The notes below the pieces were generated by a model, which was given only the letters and a program-made list of their open reading frames with translations, was not told where the DNA came from and made no database searches. From Halobacteriales archaeon QH_8_64_26 (GTDB lineage Archaea; Halobacteriota; Halobacteria; Halobacteriales; Halococcaceae), in contig PXRA01000045.1 of assembly GCA_003021725.1 (NCBI GenBank), forward strand, positions 1 to 64,000: a stretch of DNA of 64,000 nucleotides, in the 5' to 3' direction. A program made the position numbers and the translations under genes. This document shows, piece after piece, positions 27,213-35,933 of this stretch; the first letter of the stretch is position 1; every line of letters begins with the position of its first letter.

Positions 27213-28597
27213 ACGCGGACGAACGCGACCCCCGAACCGAGACGGTATCGCTATACGATAGCTCCCGCCCGCCCGACGAGCAGCGCCGAGCGTTCACCGA
27301 GGGTCGGATCCCCGTCGCGGTCTACGGTCTCGGGAAGATGGGACTGCCCCTGGCGACGGTCTACGCCGAGACCACGACCAACACGATCGGCGTCGACCTC
27401 TCCCCGGAGGTCGTCGCGGCGGTCGAGCGCGGCGAGACCCACGCCGTGCGCGAACCCGGGCTCGATACGCTGCTCGCCGAGACGATCGAATCGGGGGCGC
27501 TCTCGGCGTGCGCCGACGGTCCCGGGGCGGCCGCCGAGGCCCGTGTCCACGTGATCATCGTTCCGACGCCGATCGACGACGACAGCACGCCCGATCTCTC
27601 GGCGCTCGAGGCCGTCTGTGAGGATATCGCGAGCGGCCTCGCGCCCGGCGATCTGGTGCTCGTCGAATGTACGGTCCCGCCGAAGACCTGTCGGGAGGTC
27701 GTCCGCCCGCTTCTCGCCGAGAAGAGTGGGCTCGAACCTGAGGAATTCGGCCTCGCGTTCTGTCCGGAACGGACCTCCAGTGGCCGGGCGATCGAGGACA
27801 TCCGGGGCGCGTACCCGAAGGTAGTGGGCGGGGTCGATCCCGAAAGCACCCGGGCGGCGGCGCTCGTCTACGAGGCGATTAACGATCGTGGGGTGCTCAC
27901 TGTCACCGACGCGACGACCGCCGAAGCGGTAAAAGTCTTCGAAGGGGTTTATCGCGACGTCAACATCGCGCTTGCGAACGAACTCGCCCGCTTTACCGAC
28001 GAGTTGGACATAGACGTCACCGAGGCGATCGAGGTCGCGAACACCTTGCCCGTCTGTGATATTCATACGCCCGGCATCGGCGTCGGGGGCCACTGCATTC
28101 CCTACTATCCCTACTTCCTGATCCGGGGCTTCGAGGCCGACGCGCCCCTTCTGGGTACGGCCCGGGCGGTCAACGACTCGATGCCCGCCTTCGCCGTCTC
28201 GAAACTCGGCGAGGAGTTCGCCGCCGAGGGCAGGGAGTTAGCGGGCGAGACGGTTCTCGTGCTCGGGCTCACCTACCGGCCGGCGGTCGAGGAGACCACC
28301 GCGACCCCCGCCGGCCCGCTGGTCGACGGGCTCCGCGAAGCGGGTGCCGAGGTGCTCGCGACCGATCCGATCCTCCCGCCCGAGGCGATCGAAGAGTTCG
28401 GTGCCGAAGCGATTTCCTTGGAGAGCGCCACCGATCGAGAAGTCGACGCCGCCGTACTCGTCACCGCCCACGAGGAATTCGAGGGGATCGACTGGGCGGG
28501 CTTCGATCCGCTGATCGTGATCGACGGTCGGAACGCACTGGAACTCGGAGGAACGAACCACCGGGTCTATACCATCGGCAGCGGACATACCGAATAG
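27209..28597 (+). CDS. UDP-N-acetyl-sugar 6-dehydrogenase (WbpA/WecC type)
   Basis: A 462-residue nucleotide-sugar dehydrogenase. The NAD-binding GLGKMGLPLA lies at 40-49, Lys242 in the central domain, and the catalytic Cys296 in GVGGHCIPYYP. The PERTSSGRA block (187-194) and RDVNIALANELA match enzymes that oxidise UDP-HexNAc at C6 to the uronic acid. About 30 polar residues precede the Rossmann fold. It would make UDP-GlcNAcA for the 3-dehydrogenase upstream; oxidation of UDP-ManNAc is the alternative. Confidence 0.88.
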   Translation: MNADERDPRTETVSLYDSSRPPDEQRRAFTEGRIPVAVYGLGKMGLPLATVYAETTTNTIGVDLSPEVVAAVERGETHAVREPGLDTLLAETIESGALSACADGPGAAAEARVHVIIVPTPIDDDSTPDLSALEAVCEDIASGLAPGDLVLVECTVPPKTCREVVRPLLAEKSGLEPEEFGLAFCPERTSSGRAIEDIRGAYPKVVGGVDPESTRAAALVYEAINDRGVLTVTDATTAEAVKVFEGVYRDVNIALANELARFTDELDIDVTEAIEVANTLPVCDIHTPGIGVGGHCIPYYPYFLIRGFEADAPLLGTARAVNDSMPAFAVSKLGEEFAAEGRELAGETVLVLGLTYRPAVEETTATPAGPLVDGLREAGAEVLATDPILPPEAIEEFGAEAISLESATDREVDAAVLVTAHEEFEGIDWAGFDPLIVIDGRNALELGGTNHRVYTIGSGHTE

Positions 28598-29884
28598 ATG
28601 TACGAGGGGAAGACGATCGGCGTCGTCGTGCCCGCTTACAACGAGGCGGGACTGGTCGGCGGCGTGATCGAGACGATGCCCGCCTTCGTCGATCGGGTGT
28701 ACGTCGTCGACGATAGCTCGACCGACGATACCTGGGCGGAAGTGACCCACTATGCCGCGGCGGCCAACGAACGCCGGAACGCGGAGAGCCCGCTCGCCGA
28801 CGGCGGTACGTCGGGGTTCGTCGTCCCGATCCGCCACGAGGAAAATCGCGGCCCCGGCGGCGCGCGCAAGACCGGCTACGCCCGCGCGCTCGCCGACGAG
28901 ATAGACGTAGTAGCGACGATGGACGCCGACGGACAGATGGACCCCGCCTACCTCGATCGGATCGTCGCCCCGGTTGTGTCCGGCCGGGTGGCCTACGCGA
29001 AGGGTACGCGGCTCAAAAGCCGGAAGTTCTGGCGCGAGATGCCGCCCTTCCGTCTGTTCGGGAACTTACTCCTCACCTTTCTGACGAAAGTCGCCAGTGG
29101 CTACTGGGGAATGACCGACCCACAGAACGGCTACACCGCGATCTCCAAGGATGCGCTCGCGACCATCGGGATCGAGACGCTCTATGACGACTACGGGTAC
29201 TTGAACGACGTGCTTACCTCGCTCAACGTCGATTCGCGGCGGATCGCGGACGTCTCCCACCCGGCTCGCTACGGCACCGAACACAGCGGCATCCAGTACT
29301 CGACGTTCGTTCCCTCGCTTTCGAGGGTGTTGTTCCGGAACTTCTGTCGGCGATTACAGCGTCGTTACCTCCTGCTCGATTTCCATCCGCTCGCCTTTCT
29401 CTATGGCCTCGGAGCGCTCGGCCTCGCAGGGAGCGCGCTCTCGGCGGGCGCTGCGGTGTACGCGGCGCTGTCCTCGGAGTCGCCCTCAGTGCTCTCTCCG
29501 CCTGCTTCGAGCACACGACGATCGGCGGTCGACGGGGGCTCGGTCGCCGATGTCGACGCTGGTCCCTCCCTCGATTCCGGCTCCAGTCCCGACTCCGGCC
29601 CCGAGTCCATGTCGAGTCCCGGGTCGGCGGCCGGGACCGGGAACTCGAAAACCCGATCGACGACCGCCCGCTGTCTCGCTACGCTCGAAGCGTTCCTGTT
29701 CGGGGCCTGTGTCCTCGCGCTCGCGATCGCCTTCGACGTTCGCGCGAACGAGGACCTCGTAGTGCGAATCGAGGACGCGGTGGCCGGCGGTCGATCGTCC
29801 GATCTCCGGCCTGACCGTCCGGGCGACCGTACCGACGAGAACAGGGACGGAACCGACGGGACGACGGGGGCCGGTGATCGATGA
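28598..29884 (+). CDS. Family 2 glycosyltransferase with C-terminal membrane helices
   Basis: A 428-residue enzyme. The GT-A domain begins at VVVPAYNEAGLVGGVIE, with VVDDSSTDDT and DADGQMDPAYLDRI, which resemble polyprenyl-phosphate glycosyltransferases. Helices follow near 265-295 and 360-385. Between them lies a disordered Ser/Pro/Asp-rich insertion of about 65 residues, uncommon for the family. It starts immediately after the dehydrogenase stop and overlaps the epimerase by four bases. It may transfer the operon's diacetamido-uronic acid, or initiate on a lipid carrier. Confidence 0.83.
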   Translation: MYEGKTIGVVVPAYNEAGLVGGVIETMPAFVDRVYVVDDSSTDDTWAEVTHYAAAANERRNAESPLADGGTSGFVVPIRHEENRGPGGARKTGYARALADEIDVVATMDADGQMDPAYLDRIVAPVVSGRVAYAKGTRLKSRKFWREMPPFRLFGNLLLTFLTKVASGYWGMTDPQNGYTAISKDALATIGIETLYDDYGYLNDVLTSLNVDSRRIADVSHPARYGTEHSGIQYSTFVPSLSRVLFRNFCRRLQRRYLLLDFHPLAFLYGLGALGLAGSALSAGAAVYAALSSESPSVLSPPASSTRRSAVDGGSVADVDAGPSLDSGSSPDSGPESMSSPGSAAGTGNSKTRSTTARCLATLEAFLFGACVLALAIAFDVRANEDLVVRIEDAVAGGRSSDLRPDRPGDRTDENRDGTDGTTGAGDR

Positions 29885-31026
29885 AGGTACTCTCGATCGT
29901 CGGCGCTCGGCCGCAGTTCATCAAGGCCTTCCCGCTCTCGGCGGCGCTCCGGGGGGATCACGAGGAGGTCCTCGTTCACACCGGCCAGCACTACGATACC
30001 GGGCTCTCGGAGGTCTTCTTCGAGGAACTCGCGATCCCCGAACCGGACCACCACCTCGGGGTCGGGTCGGATACGCATGGCCGTCAGACCGGTCGGATGA
30101 TGATCGAGCTCGAAGCGCTCTGCGAGCGGGAGAGTCCCGACGCGGTGCTGGTCTACGGCGATACCAACTCGACGCTCGCGGGCGCGATAGTCGCGGCCAA
30201 GGGCGACCCCCTTCTCTGTCACGTCGAAGCCGGCCTCCGGAGTTACAATCGTGCGATGCCCGAGGAGATCAATCGCGTGCTTACCGATCACGTCTCCGAC
30301 GTGCTCTGTGTCCCCACCGAGCGCGCGCGCTCGAACCTCGCGAGCGAGGGGATCGCCGAGGGCGTTTCGGTGACCGGCGACGTGATGTACGACGCCATCC
30401 GGTGGGCCCGCGAGCGCGCGGCCGACACCGCCGAGATCCTCGCGGAACTCGGTGTAAGCGAGGGCGAATACGTGCTCGCAACGGTCCACCGGGCGGGCAA
30501 CACCGACGATCGGGGCAGGTTGGAAGCGATCCTCCGAACGCTTTCGGGGCTTTCGAAACCGGTCGTCCTCCCGGCCCACCCGCGGACGGTAGCGCGGATC
30601 GAGGACTTCGGGATCGAGGACGCCACTGCCGGCATCAGGCTGATCGAGCCCGTGGGGTATCTCGATTTCGTCCGGCTGCTCGACGGTGCCGACCGGGTCG
30701 CGACCGATTCGGGGGGCGTGCAAAAAGAGGCCTTCTTCCTCGATACGCCCTGTGTCACCCTGCGTGAAGAAACCGAGTGGGTCGAGACCGTCGAGGCCGG
30801 CTGGAACAGCTTAGTGGGTACGGACCCCGAGGCGATCCGAGCGGCCCTGATCGGCGACCGTGACCGGCCCCCCAAACCGAGCCTGTACGGCGATGGCACC
30901 GCCGCCGAAGCGATCGTCGCCGCACTCGCCGAAGCCGTGGGCGGGTCGGGAACCGAAACCGGAGCTGAATCCGGGGCTGGATCCGAAATCGAACCCGAAT
31001 CCGGGACCGCGGGCGAGGAGCGATGA
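29881..31026 (+). CDS. wecB: UDP-N-acetylglucosamine 2-epimerase (WecB/WbpI type)
   Basis: A 381-residue non-hydrolysing 2-epimerase. The N-terminus has IVGARPQFIKAFPL, then HTGQHYDTGLSEVFF, VYGDTNSTLAG, HVEAGLRSYNRAMPEEINR, and TDSGGVQKEAFFL near residue 279. Members convert UDP-GlcNAc to UDP-ManNAc or, in the WbpI branch, UDP-GlcNAc(3NAc)A to UDP-ManNAc(3NAc)A. Its place at the end of the WbpA/B/E/D set favours the latter. A Gly/Glu/Ser-rich tail of about 25 residues follows the domain. Overlaps both neighbours by four bases. Confidence 0.88.
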   Translation: MKVLSIVGARPQFIKAFPLSAALRGDHEEVLVHTGQHYDTGLSEVFFEELAIPEPDHHLGVGSDTHGRQTGRMMIELEALCERESPDAVLVYGDTNSTLAGAIVAAKGDPLLCHVEAGLRSYNRAMPEEINRVLTDHVSDVLCVPTERARSNLASEGIAEGVSVTGDVMYDAIRWARERAADTAEILAELGVSEGEYVLATVHRAGNTDDRGRLEAILRTLSGLSKPVVLPAHPRTVARIEDFGIEDATAGIRLIEPVGYLDFVRLLDGADRVATDSGGVQKEAFFLDTPCVTLREETEWVETVEAGWNSLVGTDPEAIRAALIGDRDRPPKPSLYGDGTAAEAIVAALAEAVGGSGTETGAESGAGSEIEPESGTAGEER

Positions 31027-32096
31027 CCGATACCTCCGGTTCCGAAGCGACGACCGGGACCGACGTCCCGGCTCCCGAGTTCGAGGGCTCCTTCGCGCTC
31101 TGTCTGACCCACGACGTCGATCGCCCCTACAAGACCTACCAGTCGCTGTTCTACGCGCTTGGTGAACGCCGACTCGCCCACCTCGAGAGCCTCCTGCCTC
31201 GAGTCAATCCCTACTGGCAGTTCGAGGAGATAATGGCCATAGAGGAGCACCTCGGAGTCCGGTCGGCGTTTTACTTCCTCGACGGGGAGTACCTCCTCTC
31301 GCGGCCGCCCCGCGAGTGGCTCAGCCCCTTCTACTGGCTCGAGTGGCTCGGCGGGTACGACCCGACTGCACCGGCGATCGCACAGGTCGTCCGCGCGCTC
31401 GACGACGGCGGCTGGGAGGTCGGCCTGCACGGCTCCTATGGCACCCACCGCGATCCCGAGCGTCTCGCCGCGGAGAAACGGAAACTCGAAGCGATTCTCG
31501 GCCACGACCTCCAGGGCGGTCGCCAGCACTACCTCCGATTGAGCGACCCGCCCGCGGAGACCTGGGGACAGTATCGGGATCTCGGCCTCTCCTACGACGC
31601 GAGCCTCGGGTCGAGTACCGAGTACGGCTTTCGACACGGCTATGACTTGCTTGCACCGTTCGAGGACGAATTTCGAGTGTTTCCGCTCACGCTCATGGAG
31701 GTCGCCCTGGAGAACGCTCCGAGCGCCGGCGACGCTGACCCCGAGGGATCGAGCGTTCGGGTCGGTAGCGATGAAAAGGACGGTCATCGAGACGGCTCTC
31801 GACGCGGGATCGATGTCAAGGCGGCCTGGCGTGAGTGCGAGCGACTCCTGGAGGAAGCGGCTGCGAACGAGGCGGTGATGACCGTGCTCTGGCACCCACG
31901 GTATTTCAGCACCGAGGACTTTCCGGGCTATCGCGAACTCTACCGGCGGCTGATCGAGCGCGCGCTCTCGATGGGAGCCTGGGTCGGCCCGCCCGGCGAC
32001 CTCTATCGGACGATCGACCACGATCGCGTCTCCGAGCACGACGAGCGGAGGGACGTGGCGGGGACGACCGGGCGCGAGACGGGGGAGAGCCGATGA
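31023..32096 (+). CDS. Polysaccharide deacetylase-family protein
   Basis: A 357-residue protein of the NodB-like carbohydrate-esterase group. The metal/catalytic motif is FALCLTHDVDRPYKT (about residues 24-38), followed by VGLHGSYGTHRD and, late in the protein, VLWHPRYFS. The THDVD form is common in polysaccharide clusters, where such proteins remove N-acetyl groups from sugars. No signal peptide is visible, so it may act on a cytoplasmic or lipid-linked intermediate. An acidic insertion is present near 230-260. It is the last gene of the overlapping operon that begins at 24537. Confidence 0.8.
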   Translation: MTDTSGSEATTGTDVPAPEFEGSFALCLTHDVDRPYKTYQSLFYALGERRLAHLESLLPRVNPYWQFEEIMAIEEHLGVRSAFYFLDGEYLLSRPPREWLSPFYWLEWLGGYDPTAPAIAQVVRALDDGGWEVGLHGSYGTHRDPERLAAEKRKLEAILGHDLQGGRQHYLRLSDPPAETWGQYRDLGLSYDASLGSSTEYGFRHGYDLLAPFEDEFRVFPLTLMEVALENAPSAGDADPEGSSVRVGSDEKDGHRDGSRRGIDVKAAWRECERLLEEAAANEAVMTVLWHPRYFSTEDFPGYRELYRRLIERALSMGAWVGPPGDLYRTIDHDRVSEHDERRDVAGTTGRETGESR

Positions 32097-32252
32097 CCGA
32101 CTGTGGGACGGCGACCGATCGCCGCCCTATTGCGTCCGAGGAATCCAGGGGATTCGAGACCCGACGGGACGAACTCGGTGTCCGAAACAACAGGACCTTG
32201 TTTCGCTCCCCATCGATGTGGAGACGACTTTCCAGGACGTGATTTCAGTACT

Positions 32253-33311
32253 ATGGAACTAAAACGACTTACGCTCGAGGAGTGGGCCGATGCCCTCCCC
32301 GACTCGGGGTTCGAGGTCTTTCACACTGCCCCGGCCCTATCGGTGCTTGAGAGCCACACGGCCGGCGAGCTGCACCTACTCGGGGGATTCAACGGCGACC
32401 AGCCGGTAGCCTTGTTCCCCCTGTTCGTCCGGCGGGGTCCGCTGGGGTCGACGATGTGCTCCTCGCCGCCGCCGGGGTTCAACATCCCGCATCTCGGGCC
32501 GATCCTCATGCCCCAGAGCCCGAAGCGGCGCAAACGCGAGAAACAGAACAACGAGTTCGCCGAAAAAGTGATAGGAACGCTCGACGCCGACGGTTCCCGC
32601 ACGCTCTTTCGGGCGGTGGGAGCGCCGACCTACGGCGACCCGCGGCCCTACCGATGGGCCGGTTTCGACGTCGGCGCGGCGTTTACCTACCGGCTCCCGG
32701 TCGAGGACTCGCCCGATGACCTGCTGAGTTCGTTCAGCAAGAGCCTCCGGCGGGAGATCCGCGACGGCGGGGACGCCGACGTCGTGGTCTCGCGGGAGGG
32801 TATCGAGGCCGCCGAAGCCGTCTACTGGCACACCGCTGCGCGCTATGCCGAACAGGGCGAGGAGATGGGTTCGAGCTGGGAGTACGTTCGCGATCTGCTC
32901 GGCGCGCTCGACGAGGAGGGCCGGTATCGGGTCTACACCGCGGAAACCGCCGAGGGTCGATTCCTCGGCGGGATCATCGTGCTCTACTCGAACGACTGTG
33001 CGTACTACTGGCTCGGCGGCGCTCGTATCACCCACGACGGCGTGAGCGTCAACAGTCTACTGCACTGGCACGTCATCCGCGACGTCGCGGAGGCCGGGAC
33101 CGAGGACGGAGGTAATGATAGGAGCGGAAGCGAGGACGGCCCGATCGCGTCGGTCGAGTGCTACGACCTCGTCGGCGCGAACACCGAACGGCTCTGCCAG
33201 TACAAGGCGAAGTTCGGTGCCGATCTCGCCCACTACTACACGATCGAGTCCGCCGGCCCGCGGATGACCCTCGCGAAGACGGCCTACGAGCGGGTCAACT
33301 CGTTGTTGTGA
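32253..33311 (+). CDS. FemAB/GNAT-fold transferase, copy B
   Basis: A 352-residue paralogue of the gene at 18016. It shares GFNGDQPVALFPLFVRRG, the SPPPGFNIPHLGPIL segment, FSKSLRREIRDG, GGIIVLYSNDCAYYWLGGA and, near the end, YDLVGANTERLCQYKAKFGADL. The ATG at 32253 is preceded by an AT-rich stretch and gives the family length; the longer frame adds 50 unlikely residues. It sits about 150 bases after the nucleotide-sugar operon and probably acts on the same glycan, as an amino-acyl or acyl transferase. Confidence 0.78.
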   Translation: MELKRLTLEEWADALPDSGFEVFHTAPALSVLESHTAGELHLLGGFNGDQPVALFPLFVRRGPLGSTMCSSPPPGFNIPHLGPILMPQSPKRRKREKQNNEFAEKVIGTLDADGSRTLFRAVGAPTYGDPRPYRWAGFDVGAAFTYRLPVEDSPDDLLSSFSKSLRREIRDGGDADVVVSREGIEAAEAVYWHTAARYAEQGEEMGSSWEYVRDLLGALDEEGRYRVYTAETAEGRFLGGIIVLYSNDCAYYWLGGARITHDGVSVNSLLHWHVIRDVAEAGTEDGGNDRSGSEDGPIASVECYDLVGANTERLCQYKAKFGADLAHYYTIESAGPRMTLAKTAYERVNSLL

Positions 33312-33392
33312 GAGCAGGCCTTCGCGGTCCGATATCTCGCCGAGCCGTCGCTTGGATCGCTCGACGATAGAACCGATCGTCGCCGGACCCCC

Positions 33393-34592
33393 TCAGAGCG
33401 CTACTTCGACGGCACTTATCGCGCCGTAGCCGATCGCGAGCGCGAGCGCCAGCGAGCCGATCCACGCCAGTACCGTATAGCCCATCTTCCGTTTGCTGAC
33501 GCCGGCGTTGCCGGCCGCGAGGCCGCTGCCCACAACGGCGCTGACGATGATCTCGTTGAACGAGACGGGGATCCCGAGCAGTACCGCGGTCTGGGCGATC
33601 GCGAAGGAGGGGATCAGCGCGGCGATCGATCGCCGGGGTCCGAGCGAGGAGTAGTCCTGCGAGATCGCTTTGATCATCCGCGGCGCGCCGGTCCAGGACC
33701 CGACGAGGAGTCCGAGCCCGCCGAAGACGAGTAGTCCCACCAGGGGAACGGTGACCGACAGCGAACTCCCGGCCAGCGCCGCGAGCAGCGGCCCGACCGC
33801 GAGACCCACCTGACTCCCCCCTGCCGAGAACGCGACCAGTCCCCCCAGGGCCAACAGGAAGTGTCGCTGGCCCCCCTCGATATCCGACCGGAGGTCCCAG
33901 GCGAGAGCGAGCGCGAGGCCCGCAGCGAGGAGCACGGAGACGCCGAGTCGCCCGATCGATCCCGAGACCGGAGGCCCGAAACTGACGGCTATCGCGCCCG
34001 CGATCGACTCGCCGTCCGGGCCGGAGCCAAGCAGCGTGAAGGGGACGTTCGCGATCAGGAGGCCGACGAGCAGGCCAAGCGGCGGGAGGGCATACCGTTC
34101 GGGGACCCGGTCGCTTCTGAGCACTCGTGCGGTGGCGTAGGCGACCCCGCCGCCGAGAAAGGGAACAAGCACCCAGAGGGCGACGATCTCGATGTAGGCC
34201 GGCCAGACGGGCTCGCCACCGAGTCCCAGTCCGACGCCGACGACCGCTCCAGTAACTGTGAAGGCCGTCGCGATCGGATAGCCGGTGAAGACGCCGATCG
34301 CGACCAAGCCCGCGGCGAGTAGCAGTAGTATCGTGGCCGCCGTCGCCGTGAAGGTGACGCCCCCGACCAGCCCCGTGCCGACCGTACCGGCGACGTTCGC
34401 ACCCTGGAGGACCGCGCCGGCGAACCCTAACAGGCCGACCACGAAGCCAGCCCGCATCACCGAGATGGCGTTCGCGCCAACCGCCGGAGCGAAGGGGGTC
34501 GATCCCGAGGAACCGGCCCCGATCGTCCACGCCATGAACAGACTCGCGATACCGGCGACCAGAAGCACGCCCAGTTGTCCCGCAGCGACCAT
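33393..34592 (-). CDS. Inorganic phosphate transporter, Pit family
   Basis: A 399-residue membrane protein with about ten helices in two related halves. The N-terminal half has WTIGAGSSGSTPFAPAVGANAI and GAVLQGANVAGTVGTGLVGG; the C-terminal half has GIPVSFNEIIVSAVVGSGLAAG. These correspond to the paired signatures of PiT permeases, although the N-terminal Asn/Asp pattern is somewhat degenerate. It would import phosphate with a cation. Convergent with the FemAB-like gene; no DUF47 regulator partner is adjacent. Confidence 0.82.
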   Translation of the reverse strand: MVAAGQLGVLLVAGIASLFMAWTIGAGSSGSTPFAPAVGANAISVMRAGFVVGLLGFAGAVLQGANVAGTVGTGLVGGVTFTATAATILLLLAAGLVAIGVFTGYPIATAFTVTGAVVGVGLGLGGEPVWPAYIEIVALWVLVPFLGGGVAYATARVLRSDRVPERYALPPLGLLVGLLIANVPFTLLGSGPDGESIAGAIAVSFGPPVSGSIGRLGVSVLLAAGLALALAWDLRSDIEGGQRHFLLALGGLVAFSAGGSQVGLAVGPLLAALAGSSLSVTVPLVGLLVFGGLGLLVGSWTGAPRMIKAISQDYSSLGPRRSIAALIPSFAIAQTAVLLGIPVSFNEIIVSAVVGSGLAAGNAGVSKRKMGYTVLAWIGSLALALAIGYGAISAVEVAL

Positions 34593-34700
34593 TAGCGCTC
34601 GACCGGACGGGAGGGGTACCTAAACCACGTCCGATCGATCGTCCTCGTGCCGTCGGCGTTCGAACCGTTCGAGCGAACCCGACCGGACGGGGGACTCGGC

Positions 34701-35786
34701 TCAGGCCGGTCGGAGCAAGGGCTGTTCGGCGAGGCCCTCGATCCGCTCCGGGACGGCTCCATTGAGCGCGACGTCAACGATCAACTCGGTGAGGTTCGTC
34801 GTATCGGCCATGTAGGCGTCGCGACGCTCGCGCCAGATCCCGGGAACCGAATCGTCGGCGACGAGGTCGATCGCTCTCTCGATGACTGCATCGAAATCCG
34901 CGATGTTGTAGATGAGGTCGTTGCGTTCGAGTTCTACGAAGTTGCCCATGTCCGCCTCGCCGACGAAGCTGTTCGAGCGGATCGCCGGCGTCCCCAGTAG
35001 GGCGGCTTCGGTGACCATCGTCTGGGTGTCGGCCACTAGAAGGTGGGCTTCGGCGAGCGCGTCGTGCATGAGGCCGGGATGGAGGTCGAAGGGACGGGCA
35101 TCTACGTCCTCGAAGTCCATCGAGCGCCCCTCATCGGAGACGAAGACGGTCGCGTGCTCGGCGAGGCGTTCGATCAACGCGCGGCGGCGCTCGGGGGTGA
35201 GTCCCGAGTGGCTCACGTCGTGATGGGAGCCGAAGGCGTTCAGACGGAGGACAACATACTTCTTTCCGGGACCGACCCCCAGGGCCTCCCGGACGTCGAC
35301 CTGGGGCTCGTAGACAGCGGGGTGGAGATAGGCACACTCCTTGAACCCCCGGAAACGGTAGTGGTTCGCCCCCAGATCCTTCCTGAAGGCGTGTGGCGTG
35401 AGTAGGAGCTCCGCGAAGGGCCGGGAGATGGCGTGATCGAGGCCGGTCGGCTCCGAATCGAGCAGCAGGACCACCGGAGCGCCCGCGAGCACGCCGGCAT
35501 GCGCGGAGTACGCCCCCATCCCGAAGATCAGATCGGGGTCGTACCGGCGGACCTGCTTTGTGATCTCTACGTAGTGACCGGGCAGGGACCTGAACAGGGA
35601 CCACTTCGTCGTCTCACAGCCCCCGTAGATCCGGTAGGGCAGGTCGTAGTACTCGAGCAAAGCCACTGTACAGCCGTAATCCCGGCCGAGAACCAGTACG
35701 TCGTGGCCTCGCTCGCGTAACTCCTGGACGGCGTGTCTGTAGAGATGCACATGGGCCGGCGTGTTCGTAAAGAAGAGGTACTTCAC
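34701..35786 (-). CDS. DUF354 family protein (GT-B-like)
   Basis: A 361-residue protein with a two-domain GT-B-like layout. MKYLFFTNTPAHVHLYRHAVQELRERGHD at the start, DLIFGMGAYSAHAGVLAG near 105-122 and VADTQTMVTEAALLGTPAIR near 248-267 are features of the DUF354 group, which resembles UDP-GlcNAc 2-epimerases and glycosyltransferases. Its reaction is unknown. It lies downstream of a GT4 on the same strand and 147 bases away, suggesting a shared transcript in the glycan region. Confidence 0.8.
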   Translation of the reverse strand: MKYLFFTNTPAHVHLYRHAVQELRERGHDVLVLGRDYGCTVALLEYYDLPYRIYGGCETTKWSLFRSLPGHYVEITKQVRRYDPDLIFGMGAYSAHAGVLAGAPVVLLLDSEPTGLDHAISRPFAELLLTPHAFRKDLGANHYRFRGFKECAYLHPAVYEPQVDVREALGVGPGKKYVVLRLNAFGSHHDVSHSGLTPERRRALIERLAEHATVFVSDEGRSMDFEDVDARPFDLHPGLMHDALAEAHLLVADTQTMVTEAALLGTPAIRSNSFVGEADMGNFVELERNDLIYNIADFDAVIERAIDLVADDSVPGIWRERRDAYMADTTNLTELIVDVALNGAVPERIEGLAEQPLLRPA

Positions 35787-35933
35787 GTCACCACCCGGTT
35801 CGTCGGATACGTTTCCGTGTGCTGGAGGGCCATCGTGTCCCGGTTCGCGTGACGAATTAAAAACCTTGTCTCACTCCCGATGCGAGGCGGCACCCGTCCG
35901 GCCCTTCTCCTCAGGTAGCTACGCGCCGTTCGA

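Noticed and set aside
30288..32039. Minus-strand open frame of 583 codons over the epimerase and deacetylase
   Set aside because: The plus-strand genes have clear family motifs; the reverse translation has none and is low-complexity.
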